From positions 103,051 to 167,050 of the IMG/VR virus record IMGVR_UViG_3300026488_000013: 64,000 bases of DNA; one strand, given 5' to 3'. This document shows, one piece after another, positions 55,919-63,177 of this stretch (the first letter of the stretch is position 1; every line of letters starts with the position of its first letter). The notes under the pieces were generated by a model that searched no databases, was not told the origin of the DNA, and saw only the letters and a program-made list of their open reading frames with translations. The position numbers and the translations under genes are program-made. The DNA comes from a virus.

Positions 55919-56734
55919 TTATTCTGATTGTTTTAATTCATTAATTATTTCATCTTTGTTTTCCTCCAAATATTGTGATAACTTATTAATTGCTGTGTAA
56001 AAATCATCTTCGATATTTCTAACTCTTTTTCCATATACTCCTTGAAATGCTTTTCTAAATATTTCAGATTTTATTAATGCGTTTTTGGTTCCTAACTCGT
56101 AATATATTTCGTTTATCTTTTCATATAAATTATAAAGTTGTTTTGCCATATCTTTTCTTATATCGTATGCTGCAGATAGTTCTATTTCCAGCGGCGTATT
56201 ATCAACTTTTCTGAGGAAATTTTCAAACATGCTTCCGCTGAATTTTTCATTTATCTCGTTAATTACTATACCAACTGTCACATAATACGGCTGGTCTATA
56301 TAATAGAGCATTTCATTTTCTTTAATATCCGGATGCGATTCTAATATTTCTTTATATAGCCTGTATGCCTGTTTTGCTTTGTCTCGCAGATTGGACGGTT
56401 TTTCTATATTAAATGTTAATATAAATTGTGCCAGCTCTGCCGGGATAATTATAACAGGAATATTTTTATATCCGGCCATTTTAGCTGCCATTAATCTATG
56501 TTGACCATCTATTACATAATATTTATCATCGGATGCTTTGAATATTACTGGTGGAACAACAAATCCCACTTTTTCTATAGATTGAAATACTTTTTCAACC
56601 AGACTATTGGAAATGTCTCTTTGTATCGGCGGAATATTTATTTCGTCAACTGGTATAAATGTGAATGTAAATACTACATCCTTATGTTTATCTTTCCATT
56701 TTAACTTTGGGTAGTTTCTTTTCTTGTCTTGCAT
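55919..56734 (-). CDS. ParB/Srx-domain protein
   Basis: 271 codons. Residues 30-110 hold the ParB N-terminal fold: INIPPIQRDISNSLVEKVFQ, VPPVIFKASDDKYYVIDGQH and RLMAAKMAGYKNIPVIII. The D-G-Q-H-R-L-x-A-A motif is the nucleotide-binding site of ParB/sulfiredoxin proteins. The C-terminal part is helical without a clear helix-turn-helix. No parA-like gene is visible, so a plasmid-type partition system is unlikely; in phages such domains occur in nucleases and DNA-binding modifiers. Start follows GTTATAGATAATTAATAAAT. Confidence 0.8.
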   Translation of the reverse strand: MQDKKRNYPKLKWKDKHKDVVFTFTFIPVDEINIPPIQRDISNSLVEKVFQSIEKVGFVVPPVIFKASDDKYYVIDGQHRLMAAKMAGYKNIPVIIIPAELAQFILTFNIEKPSNLRDKAKQAYRLYKEILESHPDIKENEMLYYIDQPYYVTVGIVINEINEKFSGSMFENFLRKVDNTPLEIELSAAYDIRKDMAKQLYNLYEKINEIYYELGTKNALIKSEIFRKAFQGVYGKRVRNIEDDFYTAINKLSQYLEENKDEIINELKQSE

Positions 56735-56754
56735 ATTTATTAATTATCTATAAC
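56735..56754 (-). promoter_or_regulatory. Leaderless-type start motif before the ParB-like gene
   Basis: GTTATAGATAATTAATAAAT before ATG. Confidence 0.5.
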
Positions 56755-56843
56755 TCAGAATAAATTTTTGAAAATAAAATAAAAATAAACAAGATTAAAA
56801 ATGACCTTTTATTATCTTTTTAAAGTCTTTATTATCTCAGTTT

Positions 56844-57581
56844 TTAGGTAGGGATTTTTGGACGGAAAATTGCTTTTACTGTTTTCCATAATTCTTTTGT
56901 TATATTTATTTCTCTGTTTTCGGGATAGATGGTCAAATGAGCGAAGAAAACTTCTGATATTTCTTCCTCAACTTCTTCTGTATTCAATAAATGGCCTATC
57001 GATTCTAAAGGTATTGTTTCAGTATATGACGGCCAGTATGGATTCTCCTCAGTATAATAATGTATTTTTACTACAGGATTACCTTCTGAATCTGTGTAAA
57101 AATCCCAACTGTACTCCATATTACCCGCCCGTTCAGCTATCCAACGATATAGGTCGGGATAGTAAACCTGGGTTCCGAAGCTTTTTGCAGTAATGTCTAT
57201 ATAAATACTTAATTTCTTTCCCACCCCGTATGGTGTTGTTTCACATTTAATAATAGAATTTGATATTCTTTTACCATTTAACAAATCGTTAATTTGATAA
57301 TTACTAAATCCTGCTTCTCTTAGAAATTTCGGCAGGAGATTTCGCAATTTTAATAGCTTTTTTTTGAGTTCGTTGTATCCTAATTTTATTTCAAATTGAC
57401 TATCTCGTTTCGAACATCCAAAAACATCTGATAATAGTCTTAATCCAAAACGGTAATCACTTGTCAGCGGGAATTCCTCGTCACAATTTAAAACTTTTAT
57501 TTTAAATTTATTTATTCTTTTTGACTTGGCTTCATCCAGATATTGTTTAATTGTTTGGTCAAATAACGTTGTGTTTTGCAT
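56844..57581 (-). CDS. Unknown 245-residue protein
   Basis: 245 codons of mixed alpha/beta sequence with many aromatic residues near the end (HYYTEENPYWPSYTETIP). The middle contains a helix-turn-helix-like stretch LREAGFSNYQINDLLNGKR. No family recognised. Start follows ACTATGGATAATTATCGGGT. It is the first gene downstream of the structured region at 57.7-58.0 kb. Confidence 0.6.
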   Translation of the reverse strand: MQNTTLFDQTIKQYLDEAKSKRINKFKIKVLNCDEEFPLTSDYRFGLRLLSDVFGCSKRDSQFEIKLGYNELKKKLLKLRNLLPKFLREAGFSNYQINDLLNGKRISNSIIKCETTPYGVGKKLSIYIDITAKSFGTQVYYPDLYRWIAERAGNMEYSWDFYTDSEGNPVVKIHYYTEENPYWPSYTETIPLESIGHLLNTEEVEEEISEVFFAHLTIYPENREINITKELWKTVKAIFRPKIPT

Positions 57582-57601
57582 ACCCGATAATTATCCATAG
57601 T
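57582..57601 (-). promoter_or_regulatory. Leaderless-type start motif
   Basis: ACTATGGATAATTATCGGGT before ATG. Confidence 0.55.
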
Positions 57602-57680
57602 TGAAAATAGATTTTGAAAATCTAACAAAAATAAATGAAGGGAGTATTCAAAAACTCTATAAAGAATTTCATAGAAAATA

Positions 57681-57718
57681 GTCGCCGGAACCCCCCCATC
57701 ACAGATAGGGGGAACGAC
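57681..57718. other. GC-rich hairpin GTCG-CCCCC / GGGGG-CGAC
   Basis: GTCG (57681) pairs with CGAC (57715) and CCCCC (about 57691) with GGGGG (57708), with a ten-base loop. Its beginning GTCGCCGGA is shared with the element at 23396. It precedes the larger structured region by about 50 bases and may be its left boundary, or a terminator for the opposite strand. Confidence 0.5.
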
Positions 57719-57756
57719 CAAAGAAGAAAAATACTCGCAAACTCCAAAATTTTTAC

Positions 57757-57990
57757 TATAATTTGAATACCAAGGCGGACAGGTTCCTTAGAAACACAAG
57801 GAGATAGGCAATTCCCCTATCCCCAACCCGCAAGGTTATTAAAAACTTGCAGGTTAGACTAAAAACAAATACAAGCCCCTTGTGAGGGGACGGGTAAACA
57901 ACCCACCTTGGTGGGGCTACTTTCTTTTAGAGTAGCCACTACCTAAAGTCAAGTCCCGTATTTCTAATGCAGGGCGGTTGACTTATTTTT
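57757..57990 (+). ncRNA. Candidate structured non-coding RNA, about 220 nt
   Basis: No gene fits here, yet the region is GC-rich and full of successive hairpins: GATAGG/CCTATC (57803, 57816), AACCCGCAAG/CTTGCAGGTT (57825, 57846), CCCCT/AGGGG (57876, 57885), CCCAC/GTGGG (57902, 57911), GGCTACT/AGTAGCC (57915, 57931) and AAGTCAA/TTGACTT (57946, 57978). The last is followed by ATTTTTTAATTT, like a terminator. TATAAT at 57757 would start a plus-strand transcript near 57769. I do not recognise the family. Strand choice rests on the -10-like box and T-run; the structure also reads on the minus strand. Confidence 0.55.
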
Positions 57991-58387
57991 TAATTTGTTT
58001 GACTTTATTAATAATTTCAGATACAATATGATGAGGTTTTCGTCGCCAATTGTTGGATATAACAATATCTGCTAACTCCGAATATTTTTGTTTTCTCATG
58101 TTATATAATTCTTTCAATTCATTTATTGATAACCTCTTAATTAATGGCCTATTCTTTAGAGTTGATAGTTTATTTTTGACAACATTGAACGGTATATTAA
58201 TCCAAACTACTATTGTATCATCCTTATATTTATCTTTAATCAATTTTATCGCATCTTCGTTGGCTCCTAGGCCGCCGCCAGTAGATATAACACAATTATG
58301 ATTGCAAGAGTTTAATATTTCTTTAAATTTATCCAATTCGAAGTTCCTAAACTTACCCTCCATAAAAACAGTTTTTAATACAATCAC
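57983..58387 (-). CDS. Shikimate-kinase-like protein lacking the P-loop
   Basis: 134 codons from GTG 58387, whose GTGA overlaps the TGA stop of the upstream gene. An ATG at 58363 is an alternative. The sequence matches the C-terminal two thirds of shikimate kinases: GKFRNFELDKFKEIL (for GE-x-x-FR-x-x-E), CVISTGGGLGANED (GGG substrate loop), VVWINIPFNVVKNKL, LKNRPLIKR (lid) and MRKQKYSELADIVI (adenine-binding R-x-x-x-Y-x-E-x-AD). The first about 40 residues with the GxxGxGKS ATP loop are missing, and the upstream frame is another gene. It cannot be a normal kinase alone. Confidence 0.6.
   Translation of the reverse strand: MIVLKTVFMEGKFRNFELDKFKEILNSCNHNCVISTGGGLGANEDAIKLIKDKYKDDTIVVWINIPFNVVKNKLSTLKNRPLIKRLSINELKELYNMRKQKYSELADIVISNNWRRKPHHIVSEIINKVKQIKK
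58361..58382 (-). promoter_or_regulatory. AAAACTGTTTT palindrome plus GGAGG inside the shikimate-kinase-like gene
   Basis: Coding strand AAAAACTGTTTTTATGGAGG. Here the internal ATG 58363 overlaps the signal itself, unlike the other copies, so a real start further downstream was perhaps lost. Confidence 0.45.
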
Positions 58388-58551
58388 TCCAATTCAAATG
58401 TTTCTTGATTATTGTTGTGTTCTTTTTCTGGTTCTTTATCATTTTCGTCTTCAATATTATAAACTCTTTCATATCCTTTATTATTTGTTTCGTCTATTCT
58501 TTGATTTTCTCTCTCTTTTTCGTTTTTAAATCCAAATTCTACCCACATCAT
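58384..58551 (-). CDS. Small acidic unknown protein
   Basis: 55 codons from the first of two ATGs at 58551, after AATATGGATAATATATCTGTT; a start 18 bases upstream would remove this motif. Asp/Glu/Asn-rich and probably disordered. Its stop overlaps the start of the shikimate-kinase-like gene. Confidence 0.45.
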   Translation of the reverse strand: MMWVEFGFKNEKERENQRIDETNNKGYERVYNIEDENDKEPEKEHNNNQETFELE

Positions 58552-58572
58552 AACAGATATATTATCCATATT
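58552..58572 (-). promoter_or_regulatory. Leaderless-type start motif
   Basis: TATGGATAATATATCTGTT before ATGATG, one base longer than average spacing. Confidence 0.5.
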
Positions 58573-58609
58573 GAAGGTGCAACAGTTAACATTTTCGTTT
58601 TCAGTATTT

Positions 58610-58629
58610 TATATGGAAAATGAACTGGC
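58610..58629 (+). promoter_or_regulatory. Leaderless-type start motif, divergent to the one at 58552
   Basis: TATATGGAAAATGAACTGGC before ATG 58630 on the plus strand. It faces away from the minus-strand motif, 38 bases apart, forming a divergent start region. Confidence 0.55.
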
Positions 58630-59721
58630 ATGCTAATTACTTTCAAAGAATTTAAGGACAAAAACATATTTGTTAATATTGCTAAAAAAATTTTAACTAT
58701 CGTTCAAAGCAACCAAAAGAGGATTGTTGACGATAAAATTAAAAAGTTTGAAAAAGACTGCAAAACATATATTGAGAAAGGAAAAATATTTAAAATTGCA
58801 GTGTATGAAAGAAAATATAATAATGTTAGACATATCGAAATTCAAATTGTTATAAAAGCTGGTAATAATCGCAATCTTTGTAAAATGAGAACACAAATTA
58901 AAATGAATAATAAAATTTTGAATGAAATTCTTGAAATATTAAATTTTGAGGATAACAATACAACCAGTAAAGTAGAAAAAAAGAATAATCAAAAACTTGG
59001 CGAAACTCCCATATATTATCTAACGACATCAACAAATAAAAAGTATGGTTTCCAAATAAAATTTCAATATGACAATTTCGAGAACCATAGGCCAATAATT
59101 GAGGCATATGCTGATAATATAGATAGGAACTTGGTAATAAAAAGGTTCGCATACAGCTTAGTTAATAGTTTTGCAAGAATGTTAAACATGAGTGATTCTG
59201 ATACGCTGAAACTTATACTATTCTCTCTAGAAGTTCATATAAACCCCGGTGAGCAGATAAAATACCTGTTTTTAAAATATCCTTATAAGTTCAGTGATAA
59301 TCAAAAATATACCTACCAAGAATTCATGATTTATATATACATACCGTCTATAATACTAAGTATTGCTGAAAGAATAGACAAAAATTATATAACTGGGAAA
59401 ATGGACAGGACACTAAACAAATTAGAGGCATTGTTTATAAAAAAATGGAATGGAAAAGAAAAGAAAGACAAGGTTGGTAAACTTATATTAGAACGAGATA
59501 AAATGAATTTGATAAATATACTAACCTGGATAAGGGTGCGACTGTTGAACGATATAATAGACTACCTAAATAAAAGCGAAAATGGAAAGGATTACGAAAT
59601 AGATAAAACTATAAAATCAAATATAGAAAAAATAATGATGTTAGAAGATACAATAAACAGAATATTAAAATACCTACACACATATATGTTCAAATACACC
59701 AAATATATTTTAAATGGATAA
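58630..59721 (+). CDS. Unknown 363-residue basic protein
   Basis: 363 codons, Lys/Ile/Asn-rich; N-terminal part helical, then FKIAVYERKYNNVRHIEIQI beta strands and a helical C-terminal half. No domain recognised. It starts leaderless-style and is one of only a few plus-strand genes. It shares the general look of the paralogue pair at 60.6-62.5 kb (long, helical, charged) but no alignable motif. Confidence 0.65.
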   Translation: MLITFKEFKDKNIFVNIAKKILTIVQSNQKRIVDDKIKKFEKDCKTYIEKGKIFKIAVYERKYNNVRHIEIQIVIKAGNNRNLCKMRTQIKMNNKILNEILEILNFEDNNTTSKVEKKNNQKLGETPIYYLTTSTNKKYGFQIKFQYDNFENHRPIIEAYADNIDRNLVIKRFAYSLVNSFARMLNMSDSDTLKLILFSLEVHINPGEQIKYLFLKYPYKFSDNQKYTYQEFMIYIYIPSIILSIAERIDKNYITGKMDRTLNKLEALFIKKWNGKEKKDKVGKLILERDKMNLINILTWIRVRLLNDIIDYLNKSENGKDYEIDKTIKSNIEKIMMLEDTINRILKYLHTYMFKYTKYILNG

Positions 59722-59755
59722 TAACAGGCATGAACCGCCGGCTTTATCCTATCCT
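59722..59755 (-). other. GC-rich element ending GGCGGTTCATGCC between convergent genes
   Basis: Read on the minus strand, AAAGCCGGCGGTTCATGCC, with AACAGGCATGAACCGCCGG on the plus strand. It resembles the end blocks at 23.4 and 57.97 kb (GGCGGTTSA). Convergent position fits a bidirectional terminator. Confidence 0.35.
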
Positions 59756-59765
59756 AATTTCTTTT

Positions 59766-60449
59766 CTATTTATATTTTTCGCTCAGCTTATCTAACCAAT
59801 CATATAATCCAATTTCTTTCAATTTGATGTTGTTAGGGTATTTTTCGTTCAATTTTTTTCCTAATTCAATGAAACCATTATTTATATACTCTACACATTT
59901 TTTAATTTTATTTGGCTGACATTCGTGCCAAACAGGGTCATATTTTTTCAAAATATATACATACTTATCCAAATCGCTTTCATTAGAATATTTTATCACA
60001 AAAATAGAAAAATCTAATTCAGCATAATCCAATATAGTTTCTATTAGAATTTTTGTTAAATCAAACGCACTATTTTTTACAGAATGTGCCATACGATTAA
60101 TAAATTCATCTTTACTTCCACATATTAAGTGTCTCAATGAATATAAAATACTCAGCGGACTCCTATCTACCAATAGCAATTCATAATTATAGCTAAACTC
60201 TAACTCTTCAAAAATAAACAACATTTGTTTAATGAATTTAGTATGCAATGATTTCACATATGCCAAATCCCTATTAAATATCTCCATCACAGGTATTTTA
60301 TCACTTTTATTTGATAAAATAACTTCCAGATTATACTTAGGTTTAATATAAAGACAATCGTAATCGAATTTAGAGCATATCTTATTTAAATATGTAGTTT
60401 TGCCAAGAAAATCTAACCCATCCACAATATAAACCTTTTTAACTACCAT
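59766..60449 (-). CDS. Thymidylate/deoxynucleoside kinase-like protein
   Basis: 227 codons. P-loop VDGLDFLGKTTYLNK (about 6-20) and LLVDRSPLSILYSLRH (the DR-x-x/DRS motif of the dNK/TMPK group). A lid-like basic segment follows weakly (YDPVWHECQPNKIKK). It would phosphorylate a nucleoside or dTMP and fits with NrdA/B and ThyX. ATG 60449 has AAGGAGGTTAATGGGA upstream, and an ATG six bases earlier is too close to that site. The ribosome site is joined to the AAAACTGTTTTT palindrome. Stop is TAG. Confidence 0.65.
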   Translation of the reverse strand: MVVKKVYIVDGLDFLGKTTYLNKICSKFDYDCLYIKPKYNLEVILSNKSDKIPVMEIFNRDLAYVKSLHTKFIKQMLFIFEELEFSYNYELLLVDRSPLSILYSLRHLICGSKDEFINRMAHSVKNSAFDLTKILIETILDYAELDFSIFVIKYSNESDLDKYVYILKKYDPVWHECQPNKIKKCVEYINNGFIELGKKLNEKYPNNIKLKEIGLYDWLDKLSEKYK

Positions 60450-60460
60450 TCCCATTAACC

Positions 60461-60482
60461 TCCTTAAAAACAGTTTTTAATT
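60461..60482 (-). promoter_or_regulatory. AAAACTGTTTTT palindrome joined to ribosome site of the kinase gene
   Basis: Coding strand TTAAAAACTGTTTTTAAGGA then GG, before ATG 60449. This is the best-preserved copy of the signal. Confidence 0.6.
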
Positions 60483-60559
60483 TCTAAAATTATAACCATA
60501 CTTAATTTATTAAATGTGTTTTTTCATAATCTCAAGATTGTTTTTTAATTTAAATGTAT

Positions 60560-60579
60560 TTTACGGGTATTTAATCAGC
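60560..60579 (+). promoter_or_regulatory. Leaderless-type start motif, first paralogue
   Basis: TTTACGGGTATTTAATCAGC before ATG 60580. About 75 bases including this motif (from TTATTAAATGTGTTTTTTCA) are duplicated before the second paralogue. Confidence 0.6.
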
Positions 60580-61488
60580 ATGGTGAAAGAACTGTTAATT
60601 AAGGATTTCAATACTATGTATAAGATTATTTTTAATCAAAACAAGAATAGGGATAACACAAGATTGGAATTTAAAATATTTCAGGATGATGATAAAATCA
60701 TAGACGGTTATATAGCTATTTCCGATAAAATGAAAAATAGCGATTGGTTAGAATTACAATTTACCAGTTATAGAATACCTCATTTATATTATCGTTTTAA
60801 AGATTACGATGCAATAGCAGAATTGTTAGCAATTAGAAAAATAGAGGACATTGAAAAACCCATATTAGACGACAAATTTTTTAGATGCATAAGCTGGTGG
60901 ATTTACAGCCAAGGAGGTGATGTAGTAGAGAAAAAAATATTAACCGCAATAGAACTTAAAAATTATGATGAACTAAAACCTATATTGAGAAGTTTAATTA
61001 TAGGTGATGTCATAAATATATTCTATAAATATTCAGATGGTTTTTTAAATATCGACTTATCTGAGCTATGGTATACCAAAAGTAAATATGAACGCAAAGA
61101 GCCGTATACAAATTTCAGAACATCAGACGAATTTATAGAATTCTTCTATAAAGAAATATGGAATAAATTAGAAGAAAAAGGCAATAAAATAGAACTGGAA
61201 ATATTTAATGAATTTTGGGAATGTATAATGGAGGCAATAAAATGGTATAAAGAAAACAAATTAAAACTCAATAAAAGGAAAATTTGGTTATTGGATATTT
61301 TAAGAGCTATATATTTAATAAGGGGATATGAAATGTATGAAATTCCATACAGATATAGGTTTATATTAAACGAAGCGTTTGACCCGTTTGAGATAGAAGA
61401 TTTAAAAAACTTTTATAAAATGCAAGTTAGTGATATAATTATAAATAAATATATAATACCATTAATAGAAGAAAAAGAAATAGTTTGA
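60580..61488 (+). CDS. Unknown protein, paralogue A of a tandem pair
   Basis: 302 codons from ATG 60580, chosen by the motif at fixed distance; the frame extends 22 codons upstream in non-protein-like sequence. It starts MVKELLIKD. Shared blocks with paralogue B: RLEFKI, IDGYIAI, NWLEL-like, KPILDDK, EKKILTAIELKNYDELKPIL and YKEIWNKLEE. Mixed alpha/beta with no recognised motif; not obviously an enzyme. Stop TGA. Confidence 0.7.
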   Translation: MVKELLIKDFNTMYKIIFNQNKNRDNTRLEFKIFQDDDKIIDGYIAISDKMKNSDWLELQFTSYRIPHLYYRFKDYDAIAELLAIRKIEDIEKPILDDKFFRCISWWIYSQGGDVVEKKILTAIELKNYDELKPILRSLIIGDVINIFYKYSDGFLNIDLSELWYTKSKYERKEPYTNFRTSDEFIEFFYKEIWNKLEEKGNKIELEIFNEFWECIMEAIKWYKENKLKLNKRKIWLLDILRAIYLIRGYEMYEIPYRYRFILNEAFDPFEIEDLKNFYKMQVSDIIINKYIIPLIEEKEIV

Positions 61489-61515
61489 TTTTTCAATTAT
61501 TTCCTTTTTTTATTT

Positions 61516-61557
61516 CCTGTCAGGCACCCACCATTAAAATAGTAAGGAGTGGTTCAC
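61516..61557 (+). ncRNA. Candidate structured element ending GTGGTTCAC
   Basis: TGTCAGGCACCCACCATTAA, then AATAGTAAGGAGTGGTTCAC. CCAC pairs with GTGG. The end resembles the elements at 20.8, 23.4 and 57.97 kb. It lies just before the duplicated promoter of paralogue B and may terminate paralogue A. Confidence 0.35.
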
Positions 61558-61612
61558 TTTATTAAATATGTTTTTTCATAATCTCAAGGTTGTTTTTTTA
61601 ATCTAAATGTAT

Positions 61613-61632
61613 TTTACGGATATAAATCCCAC
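61613..61632 (+). promoter_or_regulatory. Leaderless-type start motif, second paralogue
   Basis: TTTACGGATATAAATCCCAC before ATG 61633. Confidence 0.6.
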
Positions 61633-62535
61633 ATGGTGAAAGAGTTAGTAATAAAAGATAATTTTTTCGATTACAAAATAAGTTTTATTCAGAGCGAAGA
61701 TTTGCATATTGCAAGATTAGAATTTAAAATATCTCAGAACGAAGAAAAACTTATAGATGGATATATAGCAATTCCAAATAAAATAGGAAATAGAAATTGG
61801 TTAGAACTACATTACACTTATTATGGTTTAAAACCTATATATGAACAATTTAAAGATTATAATGCAATAGCGAAATTAATATCGATTAGAAGAATAAAAG
61901 ATATGGATAAACCTATATTGGATGATAAGCTTTTTAGATATATAAGCTGTTGGATTTATAATCAAAAAGGAAATGAAATAGAGAAAAAAATATTAACCGC
62001 AATAGAACTTAAAAATTATGATGAACTAAAACCTATATTGAGAACTTTAATTATAGGTGAAGATAAAAACATATTCTATAAATATTCAGAAGATTTATTA
62101 GATGATGAATTATATCATATATGGTTTTTTAATAGTAATTACTATCGTAAAGAGCCATATATAAAATTTGATGACTATAATGAATTTAGATATTTCTTCT
62201 ATAAAGAAATATGGAACAAATTGGAAGAGAAACAAGATGAAATAGAACTGGAAATATTTAGCGAATTCCAGAAATATATAATAAAAGCAGTAAACTGGTA
62301 TATAAAAAATAAAGAAAAACTTAATAAAAGGAAAATCTGGGTATTGGATATTTTAAGAGCTCTATATTTGGTGACCATATACGAAAGATACAAAATTCCA
62401 TATAGACACAAAATAATATTGAATAAAATATATAATAATCCATTTGATATAGTAGATTTAAAAGAATTTAGACAAGGCATTCGAAATATAATTAAATTCA
62501 GATATATTGAACCGCTAATAGAAGAAAAAGTTTAA
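61633..62535 (+). CDS. Unknown protein, paralogue B of a tandem pair
   Basis: 300 codons, starting MVKELVIKDN. Roughly 60% similar to paralogue A across the whole length, but bases 61979-62044 are identical to 60926-60991, far above the average. The duplication includes the promoter region. Function unknown; paralogue pairs of this kind in phage accessory regions often act against host systems, but nothing in the sequence shows this. Confidence 0.7.
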   Translation: MVKELVIKDNFFDYKISFIQSEDLHIARLEFKISQNEEKLIDGYIAIPNKIGNRNWLELHYTYYGLKPIYEQFKDYNAIAKLISIRRIKDMDKPILDDKLFRYISCWIYNQKGNEIEKKILTAIELKNYDELKPILRTLIIGEDKNIFYKYSEDLLDDELYHIWFFNSNYYRKEPYIKFDDYNEFRYFFYKEIWNKLEEKQDEIELEIFSEFQKYIIKAVNWYIKNKEKLNKRKIWVLDILRALYLVTIYERYKIPYRHKIILNKIYNNPFDIVDLKEFRQGIRNIIKFRYIEPLIEEKV

Positions 62536-62639
62536 ATTTCTCAATTATTTCCATTTTTTATTTTTCGTAAATCATTTATCGTTGTTTTAACAGGAAAAGT
62601 ATCTTAGATACAAATTAAAAAATAAATAATAACTTTAGG

Positions 62640-62843
62640 TTATTTATCACTAAATATTGATTCTAACAACCATTTGATTATATAATACGCAATAAATGTC
62701 GTTATATTATATTCTATGTTCAATTCGAACAATTTGTTGAATGCCCATATAACTATTAGAGGCTCTACTATAATCTATATAATTAATGCTAATAACGATA
62801 TTAATGTTAAAATATCATCATAATTTCTATTTTCATTTCTCAT
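62640..62843 (-). pseudogene. Small membrane protein ORF with in-frame amber codon
   Basis: From ATG 62843 the frame reads MRNENRNYDDILTLISLLAL then II, TAG (62775-62777), then IIVEPLIVIWAFNKLFELNI and a second hydrophobic stretch ending WLLESIFSDK, TAA. Both halves are protein-like and in the same frame, with two hydrophobic segments. The start has TATATGGATAAATTCTCAGG then T before ATG, the leaderless-type signal. TAG is a normal stop in at least two other genes here, so genome-wide recoding is unlikely. A recent nonsense mutation or a suppressed stop are the options. Confidence 0.5.
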
Positions 62844-62864
62844 ACCTGAGAATTTATCCATATA
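62844..62864 (-). promoter_or_regulatory. Leaderless-type start motif before the amber-interrupted ORF
   Basis: TATATGGATAAATTCTCAGG followed by T and ATG. Confidence 0.45.
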
Positions 62865-62962
62865 AACAATTCCATTATTAAAAATTTAAAATATTTATCC
62901 GTTTTATAACATAATATGTTTTAAATATTAAAAACTAATATTTATAAATATTAAAAATTATA

Positions 62963-63166
62963 ATGAGAAAATATATAGAAATTAACGGAAAGAGCTTTAT
63001 TATCGAAGAACACACCGAAGCGTTCGCAGAACTGAAAAATGATAGAGCCGCCACTTTAGCAATCTTCAAACGATTCGGGGGGATATTTATTCCACCATTT
63101 GCAGTTAGGGACGAAGAAATAAAAACAATTGAAAAGATTTACAGAAAGTGGATAACTACACCTTAA
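62963..63166 (+). CDS. Unknown 67-residue protein
   Basis: 67 codons: MRKYIEINGKSFIIEEHTEA, then a helical middle and a strand-like GGIFIPPFAV. Less AT-rich than its surroundings and protein-like. No ribosome site; the upstream sequence is nearly pure A/T with only a weak match to the leaderless signal. Function unknown. Confidence 0.5.
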   Translation: MRKYIEINGKSFIIEEHTEAFAELKNDRAATLAIFKRFGGIFIPPFAVRDEEIKTIEKIYRKWITTP

Positions 63167-63177
63167 CCTTTTATTTT

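Noticed and set aside
55919-56734. ParB-like gene as evidence for a plasmid partition system
   Set aside because: No ParA-type ATPase and no parS-like repeats are visible; ParB/Srx domains are common in other phage proteins.
57757-57990. tRNA or tmRNA in the GC-rich island
   Set aside because: There is no T-loop GTTCGAnTC, no cloverleaf with CCA end, and the stems do not fit tRNA arm lengths.
62640-62843. Genome-wide TAG reassignment suggested by the in-frame amber codon
   Set aside because: TAG ends the SNF2 gene (13141) and the kinase gene (59766) at sensible places, and no other interrupted gene was seen.
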